Source: Corynebacterium callunae DSM 20147 (GTDB taxonomy: Bacteria; Actinomycetota; Actinomycetes; Mycobacteriales; Mycobacteriaceae). From it: 64,000 bases of DNA. A program made the translations under genes and the position numbers. This document shows, piece by piece, positions 43,295-52,231 of the stretch (positions are counted from its first letter, which is position 1; each line of letters starts with the position of its first letter). Location of the stretch: assembly GCF_000344785.1 (NCBI RefSeq), contig NC_020506.1:1426001-1490000 (forward strand). The letters run 5' to 3'. The notes beneath the pieces are model-generated. The model ran no database searches and was not told where the DNA came from. It saw only the letters and a list, made by a program, of their open reading frames with translations.

Positions 43295-43936
43295 GTGCGA
43301 TCCACTCACACCGTCCGAATTTCATCTGGCCGTCACTATGCCAGTGGCATGTTGTTGACTAAGCGCCAGCTCATCGAGTCTTTTAAGCCTGCAGGTCTGG
43401 TTAATCACCTAAGTGATCGGGCAAGTTTTATCCTCACCGCCGATCACTTTTTACGCGATGTGGAAAAGGTCATTCGGGTGCGTGGACATAATTTCACGGC
43501 AACCGCTAGTACCTATCTTTCGGTCTTTGGCACTGATGTGGGAATCATTGCCCTTGATGTTAAGGCTCCAACAATGCAGCTTCCGCTGTTTTCCACGCAG
43601 GTACTTAAACCAGGCATGTTAACCACTACCTATGGTTTTGGAGGCAGACATGCGGGCCGTTTGCCCAGAGAAATCACAGGGCGAGTGATTACTCGGATTC
43701 CCTCCAGTTTGTCTAAGAACGGCATTACCAGAGTTACCCATGGAGCTTTGATTTATAACTCTCCTATTAAAGCCATCCGGGGTGATTCCGGTGGTCCACT
43801 CTTGGCTAATGGCCGCGTTTATGGTGTGCAATCCATGATTTTTGATCCTTTTAGGAAAACCACCCGGATTGCCACCATTGCCAGCACCGCAGAACACCTT
43901 GATTCCTTGGCGCGGGCTATCGATCAGCTTTCTTAG
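43295..43936 (+). CDS. Trypsin-like serine protease homolog without signal peptide
   Basis: A 213-residue chymotrypsin-fold protein. The catalytic Ser motif IRGDSGGPLLANG is complete; the His is in FILTADHFLRD (usual TAAHC) and a likely Asp is in TDVGIIALD. No signal peptide or membrane segment is present, so it is either cytoplasmic or lacks its true N-terminus. GTG 43295 is used as start; the promoter-like TAGCCT at 43281-43286 ends eight bases earlier. It is divergent from the peptidase gene with only 29 bases between start codons and overlaps the helY stop by four bases in convergent orientation. Confidence 0.75.
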   Translation: MRSTHTVRISSGRHYASGMLLTKRQLIESFKPAGLVNHLSDRASFILTADHFLRDVEKVIRVRGHNFTATASTYLSVFGTDVGIIALDVKAPTMQLPLFSTQVLKPGMLTTTYGFGGRHAGRLPREITGRVITRIPSSLSKNGITRVTHGALIYNSPIKAIRGDSGGPLLANGRVYGVQSMIFDPFRKTTRIATIASTAEHLDSLARAIDQLS

Positions 43937-46758
43937 GAGCCGATTGCTACAACACCGCGTCGAATAGCATCAACAGCTTGACGGGCAGTGCGCGCCATTT
44001 CATCGTTATAGGCAGTTTTCGCTACTTGTTCTAAGAGGTCAATAACTTGACGACACCAGCGCACAAAGTCACCTGGGGTAAGTTCAGCACCATTTTCGGC
44101 AGCTGCTGCCATGCAATAACCCAAAGGGGCGCCGGCTGCCCATTGGTGGATTGCCATCGCAAAGCCAGCTTCTGGTTGTCGGGTTATTGGCAGCCTATGG
44201 CGGCGTTCGTTGTCGACAAGCTCCCCCCAGATACGCTCCACGTTGTTCATGGCTTCGGCCATGTTTTCGGTGACAGCCTCGGGTTCCCCGCCGGTCTCCC
44301 GGCGGTTTTCGAAGGTACACATACTCACCACGCCGGCCAGCTCTGCTGGATCCAAGCCATCCCAGATACCGCGCTTGAGGCATTGCGCCACCAGCAGGTC
44401 GGTTTCACTGTGGATCTTGGCCAGGCGCTCGCCTTCCTCGGTGATCACAGGATTGTCGGGATCGCTATAGTCCACATAATCCATCTCACTAAGCAGTGAC
44501 AAAATGCGTTCAAAAGTGCGGCCCAGGGTTTCCCGTGCGCGGTCTACCTTGCCAGTCATCTTATGGAGATCGCGTTCTTTGCGGATGAGTCTTTCTGCGG
44601 TGCGAGCTAATTGCTCTCGGTCCGGCCAATTGTGGGCTTCGTGGTCGCGGATAAGGTGGCGCAACTCAGTGACCTTGGAGTTAGGACGTACACGAGCGAA
44701 TTCGCGCATTTTAATGGGGCGCTTAAAGTGCTCTTTGCGCATCAGCTCTTGAACCCGGCGCGCATTGCGGCGCGGTTCTTCCACTGCTGCTCGTGGCAAG
44801 CGCATGGTGCCAATAACAATTGGTGGGTTGTTAAAAGATTCGGCGTCAATGCGTCCGGACCAGCCGGATTCGGTGGTTACCCAAGGGCGAGGGTCACGTG
44901 CCTGGTTTGCCGGGGTCATGACTACGGCAAGCACTGGGCGCTTGCGTCCAGGCATGGCGATAACATCACCGATTTGCAGTTTGGAGAGCACCCGCGTGGT
45001 TTCGAGGGTGCGTTCCTCGATGCTTTCCTTGCGGTTGAGTTTTTCTTCCTCATTAAGGGCGCGGCGCAGATCCATATATTCCACAAAGAGAGATACTGCA
45101 TCCTGGTCTTCGCGAACAGCTGGATTAGTTGCCGAGATCTCCTTGTTAAGCTGCGCGCGCAGCTCTTCCACCTTTTTCTCCGCGCGTTCAATCTCGCGGA
45201 TATCACCCACCACTGAACCATCGGCTTGGTACTGTGCAAAAGATTTTTCTAGCAAGCGCAGTGACGGTTCATAGCCAATGGTTTTCAGCAGGTTAACGGA
45301 CATGTTGTAGCCCGGTTGGAAGGTAGAAATCAAAGGATAGGTACGAGTGGAGGCAAGACCTGCGACAAAGCGAGGATCCATAGCCGGTGCCCACTGCACC
45401 ACGGCATTACCGATTGTGTCGATGCCACGGCGTCCAGCACGGCCAGTGAGCTGTGTGTATTGCCCTGGAGTGAGGTCTACATGGCCCTCGCCATCAAATT
45501 TCACCATCTTTTCCAGCACCACAGTGCGAGCTGGCATATTAATGCCCAAGGCGAGCGTTTCTGTAGCAAAAACGGCGCGCACCAATCCTTTAACAAAGAG
45601 TTCTTCCACAATGTGTCTAAAGGCAGGCAACATACCGGCGTGGTGAGCGGCAAAACCGCGCATCAAGGCAGCACGCCATTGTTTAAAGTTGAGGACCTGG
45701 AGATCTTCCTCCGGGATACCAACCACACCGGCGTCAATAATCCGAGCGATCTCCTCTGCCTCAGCTTGATCGGTGAGAATTAGGCGGGAGCGCAAACATT
45801 GATAAAGCGCTCCATCACAACCTGCGCGCGAGAAAATGAAGGTAATGGCGGGCAGCATATTCTGGCCCTGCAAGATGCTAATAACATCGGGGCGTCCCAA
45901 AGGACGGTGACGGTCTTGTTCGCGGTCTTTGCCAGATCGTCCCTGGGCACGTCGTTCTTCGCGGTTATTGCCACGATCGCGGGGGGAATCGCCCTTGGTT
46001 CGTGCTCTGAAACCGGCGCCGGAGCGATATTCGGAGCGTCCTTGTTCACTTTGTTTGCTGTTGAGGCGCTCGATTGTCTCCTCTAGATGCTTGTTCACAC
46101 GACCATCGGTACCGGGTTCAAAAAGGGGCAGCACTTTGCGGTTGACCATCATCCACTGATCAAGTGGGATGGGCCGATGCTCACTGACGATCACACGGGT
46201 ATCGCCACGCACGGTGCTCAGCCACTCACCAAATTCTTCAGAGTTGGACACTGTAGCGGAGAGTCCAATGATTTTAACGGACTCGTCGAGGTTGAGGATT
46301 ACTTCCTCCCACACCGCACCACGGGAAGCATCGGCAAGGAAGTGAATTTCATCCATCACTACATGGCTGAGCCGCTCCAGAGCGAAGGAACCTGCGTAGA
46401 TCATATTGCGCAGAACTTCAGTAGTCATGACGACAATTTCAGCGTCATGGTTGATAGAGACGTCTCCAGTAAGAAGTCCCACTGCATCGGCACCGTGTTT
46501 GGCAACCAGATCATGATATTTCTGGTTGCTTAGTGCCTTAATCGGAGTGGTATAAAAACATTTGGTCCCCCGCGAAAGTGCGAGGGACACTGCGAACTCA
46601 CCAACAATGGTTTTGCCCGCTCCCGTAGGCGCACACACAAGTACGCCGTGATTATTTTCGACTGCCTGGCAGCCCTCGATTTGGAAATCATCCATCTCGA
46701 AACCCAGGTCTGCGATAAATTCTGACAGGTGGGTTCCTTGTTCGGCAGTAAAACTCAT
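43933..46758 (-). CDS. helY: Ski2/Mtr4-like superfamily 2 RNA helicase HelY
   Basis: A 941-residue DEVH-type helicase: Walker A APTGAGKT (about 39-46), VVMDEIHFLAD in motif II, GLSATVSN in motif III, and QLTGRAGRRG in motif VI. A Gly/Arg-rich insertion at about 250-310 is likely RNA-binding and disordered. The C-terminal third matches the DSHCT/stalk region of Ski2-like exosome helicases (EEGERLAKIHSETDLLVAQCLKRGIWDGLDPAELAGVVS). It probably acts in RNA decay or ribosome quality control. The helY-tatC-tatA order is shared with mycobacteria. Confidence 0.93.
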   Translation of the reverse strand: MSFTAEQGTHLSEFIADLGFEMDDFQIEGCQAVENNHGVLVCAPTGAGKTIVGEFAVSLALSRGTKCFYTTPIKALSNQKYHDLVAKHGADAVGLLTGDVSINHDAEIVVMTTEVLRNMIYAGSFALERLSHVVMDEIHFLADASRGAVWEEVILNLDESVKIIGLSATVSNSEEFGEWLSTVRGDTRVIVSEHRPIPLDQWMMVNRKVLPLFEPGTDGRVNKHLEETIERLNSKQSEQGRSEYRSGAGFRARTKGDSPRDRGNNREERRAQGRSGKDREQDRHRPLGRPDVISILQGQNMLPAITFIFSRAGCDGALYQCLRSRLILTDQAEAEEIARIIDAGVVGIPEEDLQVLNFKQWRAALMRGFAAHHAGMLPAFRHIVEELFVKGLVRAVFATETLALGINMPARTVVLEKMVKFDGEGHVDLTPGQYTQLTGRAGRRGIDTIGNAVVQWAPAMDPRFVAGLASTRTYPLISTFQPGYNMSVNLLKTIGYEPSLRLLEKSFAQYQADGSVVGDIREIERAEKKVEELRAQLNKEISATNPAVREDQDAVSLFVEYMDLRRALNEEEKLNRKESIEERTLETTRVLSKLQIGDVIAMPGRKRPVLAVVMTPANQARDPRPWVTTESGWSGRIDAESFNNPPIVIGTMRLPRAAVEEPRRNARRVQELMRKEHFKRPIKMREFARVRPNSKVTELRHLIRDHEAHNWPDREQLARTAERLIRKERDLHKMTGKVDRARETLGRTFERILSLLSEMDYVDYSDPDNPVITEEGERLAKIHSETDLLVAQCLKRGIWDGLDPAELAGVVSMCTFENRRETGGEPEAVTENMAEAMNNVERIWGELVDNERRHRLPITRQPEAGFAMAIHQWAAGAPLGYCMAAAAENGAELTPGDFVRWCRQVIDLLEQVAKTAYNDEMARTARQAVDAIRRGVVAIGS

Positions 46759-46782
46759 GCCCTAAGGCTACCCGGCGACGCG

Positions 46783-47787
46783 CTAGAGCACGTCACCGAA
46801 GTCCGAACCACCCTGTTTAAAGCTTGTCGACGGAGATGGTGTTACTGGTTCTGGAGCGGGAACAGGTGCCGGAGCATCCTCTCCACCAGCGGAAGTATCC
46901 AAAGGTGATGCAGTTAAATCATCTTGATCCAACCACTCTGGGCGCTTCTTATCGCGACGCTTGTCATTTAGACGACAGAACTGGATTGCAAGTTCCACCA
47001 ACACAGTCAGAGACAGTGCCAGCACCATCATGGTGAAGGGATCCTGGCCCGGTGTCATAAACGCAGCAAAGAGGAAAAGCACCATGATAATAATGCGACG
47101 CTTACCCTTAATGGCCTCATAAGGCAGGATGCCTGCCACATTAAGCATGGCAATAACCAAGGGCACTTCAAAGCTCACGCCGAAGATAGCCAACAAAGCG
47201 AGCAAGAAGCCAAAGTAACGATCACCCGTCAAAGCTGCTGCTTGAGTATCGCCACCGATGGTGAGCAAGAATTCCAAGCCATAGGCAACAACGAAGTAAG
47301 CAAGCACTGCGCCGCCAACAAAAAGCAATACAGCAGTGGTCACGAATACTGCAGTGTAACGACGCTCATTTTTCATCAAACCTGGGGTAATAAAGCCCCA
47401 CAGCTGGCTTAGCCACACTGGGGAGGCCAAGACCACACCAACCAGCGCAGATACCTTCAAACGCAGCATAAAGGGATCAAAAGGTCCGGTTGCTAGCAAT
47501 CGACATTCATCACTATCACTGAAGGTATAGCGCGATTCTGCAGGCAGGGAACAATAAGGATCACGAAGAAGCTCGCCCAAGGTGGGAATATTCCAAAATG
47601 ACTCTTGGTACCAAATAAAGCCGATGATGGTGCCGACCAGGACTGCAGCGAGAGCTATGAGCAATCGACGACGAAACTCTTTGATATGTTCGACAATCGA
47701 CATATCGCCGGTGGGTGACTTCTTTTTTCTTTTGGTGATTCCGCGCCGGGGCACTTTAACGACCTCAGCGTTGTTAATATTTGACAA
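46783..47787 (-). CDS. tatC: Twin-arginine translocase subunit TatC
   Basis: The 334-residue core of the Tat translocase recognises twin-arginine signal peptides. Six membrane helices are visible, with MSIVEHIKEFRRRLL at the N-terminus and GVVLASPVWLSQLWGFITPGLMKNERRY in the middle. The C-terminal about 60 residues are hydrophilic and Pro/Ser-rich (SLDTSAGGEDAPAPVPAPEP-like region), an extension beyond the conserved core. The segment of polarity CSLPAESRYTFSDSDECR between helices one and two is an additional periplasmic loop with two Cys. Follows tatA in the same direction. Confidence 0.95.
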   Translation of the reverse strand: MSNINNAEVVKVPRRGITKRKKKSPTGDMSIVEHIKEFRRRLLIALAAVLVGTIIGFIWYQESFWNIPTLGELLRDPYCSLPAESRYTFSDSDECRLLATGPFDPFMLRLKVSALVGVVLASPVWLSQLWGFITPGLMKNERRYTAVFVTTAVLLFVGGAVLAYFVVAYGLEFLLTIGGDTQAAALTGDRYFGFLLALLAIFGVSFEVPLVIAMLNVAGILPYEAIKGKRRIIIMVLFLFAAFMTPGQDPFTMMVLALSLTVLVELAIQFCRLNDKRRDKKRPEWLDQDDLTASPLDTSAGGEDAPAPVPAPEPVTPSPSTSFKQGGSDFGDVL

Positions 47788-47909
47788 TTTCTCAAACCTG
47801 CCGGCTACCGGGGTCTAGGTGTTGTTAGACCGAGTGAATAAACTGCGACGCACCGCAACGAATAGTTTAGTTGCGGTGCGCGGACATGATGAAACGAGTC
47901 TTCAATCAC

Positions 47910-48269
47910 TTAGATGGTGCGGTTTGGATCCTCATAATTGGAACGGTAATCAGGCTGCTGTGGAGTTTGTGGCTGCACTGGCTGCACTGGCTGCTGAACC
48001 TGCTGGCCCTGGTAGTGCTGCTCAAAGTTTGGTTGCTGCACTGGCTGCTGCTGGATTGGCTGCGGTGCTGGAATCTGATTTGGTGCGATCTGCTGCTGTA
48101 CGGGCTGCTGTGCTGGTACTTCGTCGTCCTTGTTCATCTCTTTAACTTCAGACTTGAAGATGCGCATGGAGCGGCCGATTGAACGAGCTGCATCTGGAAG
48201 CTTCTTAGCTCCAAAAAGCACGATGATCAGCAGGACGATGATTCCGATTTCCCATGGTCCTAGGGACAT
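47910..48269 (-). CDS. tatA: Twin-arginine translocase subunit TatA
   Basis: TatA forms the pore component of the Tat system. The 119-residue protein has the N-terminal helix [32 protein letters not shown] (Phe-Gly hinge in LFGAKKLP) and an amphipathic helix, then an unusually long tail of about 65 residues made almost only of Gln and Pro ([25 protein letters not shown], up to 110). Gene order pafC-tatA-tatC-helY matches mycobacteria. The ATG is followed by MSLGPWEIG, typical for TatA. Confidence 0.95.
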   Translation of the reverse strand: MSLGPWEIGIIVLLIIVLFGAKKLPDAARSIGRSMRIFKSEVKEMNKDDEVPAQQPVQQQIAPNQIPAPQPIQQQPVQQPNFEQHYQGQQVQQPVQPVQPQTPQQPDYRSNYEDPNRTI

Positions 48270-48355
48270 GTGGCTACTCCAAATTCACGTTGTACAAGCT
48301 AAGCCACAAACCACGGTGGTGGCTGGCCGTTTGTATGGATCGATAATTGTTGCTT

Positions 48356-49339
48356 TTACTGTACGTCAACATTATACGCTGACAAACCATGCGCAACCTT
48401 TTGGTTTATGGATTCCTGAAGATCAGCTGGCTCTATGCTTTTAATACTTTCGGCATGGCTTATGACAAAGCGAATAAACCATTCCCGAGAAAGCAAGGGG
48501 TAGCTAACTTTAAACCATTTTTTGCCGTCTGAATCCACCTGCACCGGGGTCTGCTCATCAATGGTCATTGCCATGTAATCGGCCAGCCAGATGGCATCTT
48601 CACACAAAAGGAAGGTTGCCACATCTGATTGTTTGGCTATATCAAAAGGATCATCAGCAGAGAACTTGAGGCGCATGGAATGTGGCTTGGATGCCACCTG
48701 CGTTAGCCCAATGTTGCTAATGCGATCGAGGCGAAAAGTACGGTGATCATTCACAGCATCTTCCCAGGCCGTAACGTAGGTTTCGCCCTCATTGGTAAAG
48801 ATATGCGCTGCACTAACCACTCGCTGCGAGGTGTTATCCGAACTATAAGAGTGGTAGGTAAAAGCCACTTGGCGTTTTTGATCCATGGCATCACGAAGCA
48901 CCGATAACACTCCGGCTGCGTCGCTATCCCCGGTGGAGTCAAATACCGCAGAGGAATAGTCCCCCATTATTGAGCGCAGTTTTGTCGCAGCGGAAATAGC
49001 TGCCTCTTGGTTGCTTAACCCGGGCAAAGATTCCAAGGATTCCAAGATAAGCAACAAAACACCAGCTTCGGTGGGTGTAAGCCGCAAAGGCTTATCCATT
49101 CCTTGGGCGTTATAGATCTTTACTTCTTTTAAAGAATGCTCTAATTCCACCATGTCGCCAGGAAGTAGACCTGGAAGTCCACATAACCACAGACGGTTAA
49201 GGTCAGCCATGATTTCTTGAGGTGGTTGCCCCAAATCACGAGCTGCTTCTATGACACTGCGTCCCTGATGCTTTTGGAAATAAGGCAACAGGTTAAGCTG
49301 GCGCGCGAGATCACTGACTTTTTGCGCGGATCGAGTCAT
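48356..49339 (-). CDS. pafC: WYL-domain transcription activator PafC
   Basis: A 327-residue WYL-domain regulator with an N-terminal winged helix (about 1-75: VSDLARQLNLLPYFQKHQGRSVIEAARDLGQPPQEI), a central WYL domain (about 145-240: FTYHSYSS, ...) and a C-terminal WCX domain. In mycobacteria PafB and PafC act as a pair to activate the DNA-damage response independent of LexA, sensing single-stranded DNA. It starts 11 bases after pafB and probably functions as the partner in the same heterodimer. Confidence 0.92.
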   Translation of the reverse strand: MTRSAQKVSDLARQLNLLPYFQKHQGRSVIEAARDLGQPPQEIMADLNRLWLCGLPGLLPGDMVELEHSLKEVKIYNAQGMDKPLRLTPTEAGVLLLILESLESLPGLSNQEAAISAATKLRSIMGDYSSAVFDSTGDSDAAGVLSVLRDAMDQKRQVAFTYHSYSSDNTSQRVVSAAHIFTNEGETYVTAWEDAVNDHRTFRLDRISNIGLTQVASKPHSMRLKFSADDPFDIAKQSDVATFLLCEDAIWLADYMAMTIDEQTPVQVDSDGKKWFKVSYPLLSREWFIRFVISHAESIKSIEPADLQESINQKVAHGLSAYNVDVQ

Positions 49340-49350
49340 TGTTAAACCAC

Positions 49351-50316
49351 CTACCCTTGTGCTGCCTTAAGCAGTTCAATTACTTCATCAACAATCTCTG
49401 GTGGTTCTAAGACTATGGCCTCTGGAGCATGGGCTGCAGCGGTTTGCACCAACCAGGTTCTATCAACGTCTTTGAGGAACCACTGGTCTTTTTCTTTTTC
49501 TACCCCAGCGGCGCTGAGCTCCACTGCGCGGCCGTGTGTGATGCGCAGGGTGGCGTCGACAAGCTCACTTCTACGTCGAAGCTGCTGGCGCACCAACTCT
49601 TGGAGGTTGGTGCCAGCGGGCATCGGATGGGTGGCGGTGCCGATGGCGGTGACGTCGGTGATGCGAATGACGCGGAAACAGCGGGGCGCATTGCGGTCGA
49701 TATCAAAACCTACCAGGTAGATGCGGTCGCGTTCGGGGACTAATCCCCACAAATCCATGGTGCGAGTAACTTTTTCGGCGGTGCGCGAGGACTCATAGCT
49801 AAAGCTAATGCGATAACCACGGTGCCGGGCCTTGAGGATGGTGTCGAAGGTTTTTGCAGAAAGGAACCTTAAATCCCCCGCATTAGTTACCGAGGCGGAA
49901 CTGGAAAGATCTCTTTGGGCGCCACCGGCTGCTAATTTTGTCCAGCCAGAGCGGGCGAAGGCTCCAAGTTCTTGGCTTTGGCCCATTTCTCCCGCCATGC
50001 CCAGAACTGCGGCCTCTTCAGGGGTAAATTCTACTTCTTGGAGCTCATAGGTTTCAGAGCTCAAGCGATAGGCAAGTTGGCCCGCATCCATGCCGGTATT
50101 GAGGGTGAATTGCTCAATCGGTACTCCGACCCGGCGGAGATCTGCGAGGTCACGGGCGAGTTTTTTGCGGAATGCATCATCGGAAAGGTTTTGAAAACCA
50201 CTAACATTTGTGCGAATCCAGGGTTGGGTGAGGAATTTCCTGGAATATGATTCCGCACTTAAAAATGCAAATGTGAGGTTGATCTGGCGCTCCAGATCTT
50301 CCTTGCGATCCGACAT
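49351..50316 (-). CDS. pafB: WYL-domain transcription activator PafB
   Basis: A 321-residue protein with the same winged-helix/WYL/WCX layout as PafC. The WYL core is at about 165-225 (RGYRISFSYESSRTAEKVTRTMDLWGLVPERDRIYLVGFDID). It cooperates with PafC in the mycobacterial DNA-damage regulon; the family knowledge is transferred. It is the first of the two genes and follows pafA by 11 bases, so pafA, pafB and pafC form one operon. Confidence 0.93.
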   Translation of the reverse strand: MSDRKEDLERQINLTFAFLSAESYSRKFLTQPWIRTNVSGFQNLSDDAFRKKLARDLADLRRVGVPIEQFTLNTGMDAGQLAYRLSSETYELQEVEFTPEEAAVLGMAGEMGQSQELGAFARSGWTKLAAGGAQRDLSSSASVTNAGDLRFLSAKTFDTILKARHRGYRISFSYESSRTAEKVTRTMDLWGLVPERDRIYLVGFDIDRNAPRCFRVIRITDVTAIGTATHPMPAGTNLQELVRQQLRRRSELVDATLRITHGRAVELSAAGVEKEKDQWFLKDVDRTWLVQTAAAHAPEAIVLEPPEIVDEVIELLKAAQG

Positions 50317-50327
50317 TCATCCTCCGA

Positions 50328-51794
50328 TTAGTTGCGGTAAAACTCCGCGTTCTCCTCCATGTAGGCGATAAGCTGCTCCACCTCAGCATTGTGTACTTCG
50401 AAGGGATCACTTAGCTCAACCAACTGGGGTTCTGGCCTATTAACCTTGTGGCGCATCCAATCGATCGTCACAGCTGCACCTAGCTTATCGGCTGTAGCAA
50501 GGATCTGCCCACGTAAATGCGCACGAGTTGTCGCTGGAGCTTGCACAACGGCTAATTCGATAGCCTCATCGGTAGTCCAGCGCTTAATTAACCCCTTGGA
50601 TTGCAATAGGCTAAAAAGGCCACGGCCGGGGCGAATATCGTGATAGGTGAGATCAATTTGGGCAAGACGCGGATCCCCTAATTCCATGCCACCACGCTGC
50701 TGATAACGCTCAATAAGCTTCTTTTTAATAACCCAGTCAATCTCGGTATCAACGGCAGAGAAGTCTTGGGTCTTAATAGCCTCAAGCATTCTGCCCCATA
50801 GATCAATAACCTGTGCCATTTCTGCATTGGAGGTGCCGGAGAACTCTGGTTCAGGACGAACCTCCAGCCACTTTTGGGCGTAGCTAAAAACCAACTGCTG
50901 GATTTCCAGCGCAGTAATAGTTGAGCCATCTTTAAGTGCAAGTGGAGTGCTGCCAGTGAAATCGCGGGAAACCTCTCGAATAGACGCAATATCATTGGCT
51001 AATTCCAAATTAGGCAGCCCAAATTCAGCCTCGATCATTTCCAATACCAATAGCGTTGAACCCATCTTGAGGGCAATTGTTGGCTCAGCCATGTTGGCAT
51101 CACCAACAATCACATGCAGACGGCGGTAAGTATGGGAATCCGCATGTGGCTCATCACGGGTATTGATAATGGGGCGCGAGCGCGTGGTAGCACTAGATAC
51201 TCCCTCCCATACGTGATCAGCACGTTGGGAAATGCAAAAACCTAGTGGGAAAGCCTCGCCCTTATGTAAAGGATTGGGATGATAAATTCGGCCCGCGCCG
51301 CAAATAAGTTGGCGGGTAATCAAAAATGGCATCAGCCTGCGGCCTAATGATTTAAGTGGCATACCGCGACCCACCAGGTAGTTTTCGTGGCAGCCATAGG
51401 AGTTGCCCACGGAATCTACATTGTTTTTAAAAAGATAAACTTGGCCGCCGATCCCCTCTTTTTCTAGGGTCTGCTCAGCGGCAACAGCCATGCGATCTGC
51501 GATAACATCGCCAGCTTTTTCATAATTGATCAGCTGGGTGAGGTTATCGCATTCTGCGGTGGCGTACTCGGGGTGGGAACCTACATCAAGATAAAGCCTG
51601 GAGCCATTGGAGATAAAGATATTGGAACTGGCATATTTGTCCACAACCGGCCGAAACATAATGCGGGCGATTTCATCGGGACGCAGTCGCCGTGCTTCCC
51701 CATCGGTACAGGTGATGCCAAATTCGGTTTCAACACCCATAATTCGACGGGTATAAACCTCCGGCTTGGTTGATGCGGTGTCCACGTCACTCAC
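50328..51794 (-). CDS. pafA: Pup--protein ligase PafA
   Basis: PafA is a glutamine-synthetase-like ligase that joins the C-terminal Glu of Pup to lysines of target proteins. The 488-residue protein shows IMGVETEFGITC near its start (residues about 19-30), the GSRLYLDVGSHPEYATAECD motif, and the HESYGCHENYLVGRGMPL-like block (SYGCHENYLVGR). A 17-residue N-terminal extension precedes the family start. The gene begins five bases after the pup stop, with no proteasome genes between, and pafB follows. Confidence 0.96.
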   Translation of the reverse strand: MSDVDTASTKPEVYTRRIMGVETEFGITCTDGEARRLRPDEIARIMFRPVVDKYASSNIFISNGSRLYLDVGSHPEYATAECDNLTQLINYEKAGDVIADRMAVAAEQTLEKEGIGGQVYLFKNNVDSVGNSYGCHENYLVGRGMPLKSLGRRLMPFLITRQLICGAGRIYHPNPLHKGEAFPLGFCISQRADHVWEGVSSATTRSRPIINTRDEPHADSHTYRRLHVIVGDANMAEPTIALKMGSTLLVLEMIEAEFGLPNLELANDIASIREVSRDFTGSTPLALKDGSTITALEIQQLVFSYAQKWLEVRPEPEFSGTSNAEMAQVIDLWGRMLEAIKTQDFSAVDTEIDWVIKKKLIERYQQRGGMELGDPRLAQIDLTYHDIRPGRGLFSLLQSKGLIKRWTTDEAIELAVVQAPATTRAHLRGQILATADKLGAAVTIDWMRHKVNRPEPQLVELSDPFEVHNAEVEQLIAYMEENAEFYRN

Positions 51795-51799
51795 GAGAC

Positions 51800-51994
51800 T
51801 TATTCGCCACCTTTTTGCACATAGGAACGCACAAATTCCTCGGCATTATTTTCCAGCAGTCCATCAATTTCGTCCAAGAGGTCATCAACACCGGTGGTAT
51901 TGATTTGAACTTGGCCAGAGGTCTGGGTGAAATCCTCGTTATGGTCGTCTTCACGTCCGCCACCAGCAGAGACCTGGGTTTGCTTGGCACTCAT
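51800..51994 (-). CDS. pup: Prokaryotic ubiquitin-like protein Pup
   Basis: The 64-residue modifier has a disordered N-terminal half rich in Gly, Asp and Asn and the helix-forming C-terminus GVDDLLDEIDGLLENNAEEFVRSYVQKGGE. It ends directly in Gly-Gly-Glu, so no deamidation of a C-terminal Gln is needed, unlike in mycobacteria. It is ligated to targets by PafA and removed by Dop. It is transcribed with pafA; a perfect 7-1-7 palindrome lies upstream at 52034-52048. Confidence 0.97.
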   Translation of the reverse strand: MSAKQTQVSAGGGREDDHNEDFTQTSGQVQINTTGVDDLLDEIDGLLENNAEEFVRSYVQKGGE

Positions 51995-52033
51995 TAGTTC
52001 ACCTTCCTACGCATTAATGGGTGACTATGCACC

Positions 52034-52048
52034 TGTGGAGTCTCCACA
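52034..52048. promoter_or_regulatory. Palindrome upstream of pup
   Basis: TGTGGAG-T-CTCCACA is a perfect inverted repeat 40 bases before the pup ATG, within the transcribed leader or promoter. It may be an operator or a small leader hairpin. Confidence 0.4.
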
Positions 52049-52181
52049 CCTACATAAACACCAACTGAGAGAACTTTAAACCTTGCTCTCCCCTATTTCA
52101 CAATAATTGACCCCACGTTAGCGGAGTCACATCAGCTCCTCAAAGTGCTTTTCTGCACCATGGAGAAGTAATTGGGGAATA

Positions 52182-52207
52182 CCCTGAGTCAGCATGCACC
52201 CTCAGGG
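52182..52207 (-). terminator. Weak hairpin after dop
   Basis: CCCTGAG at 52182-52188 and CTCAGGG at 52201-52207 flank a 12-base loop, 25 bases after the dop stop. No T-tract follows, so it is at most an attenuator between dop and pup. Confidence 0.3.
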
Positions 52208-52231
52208 CATTCACTAGGGATTCAGGTTACC

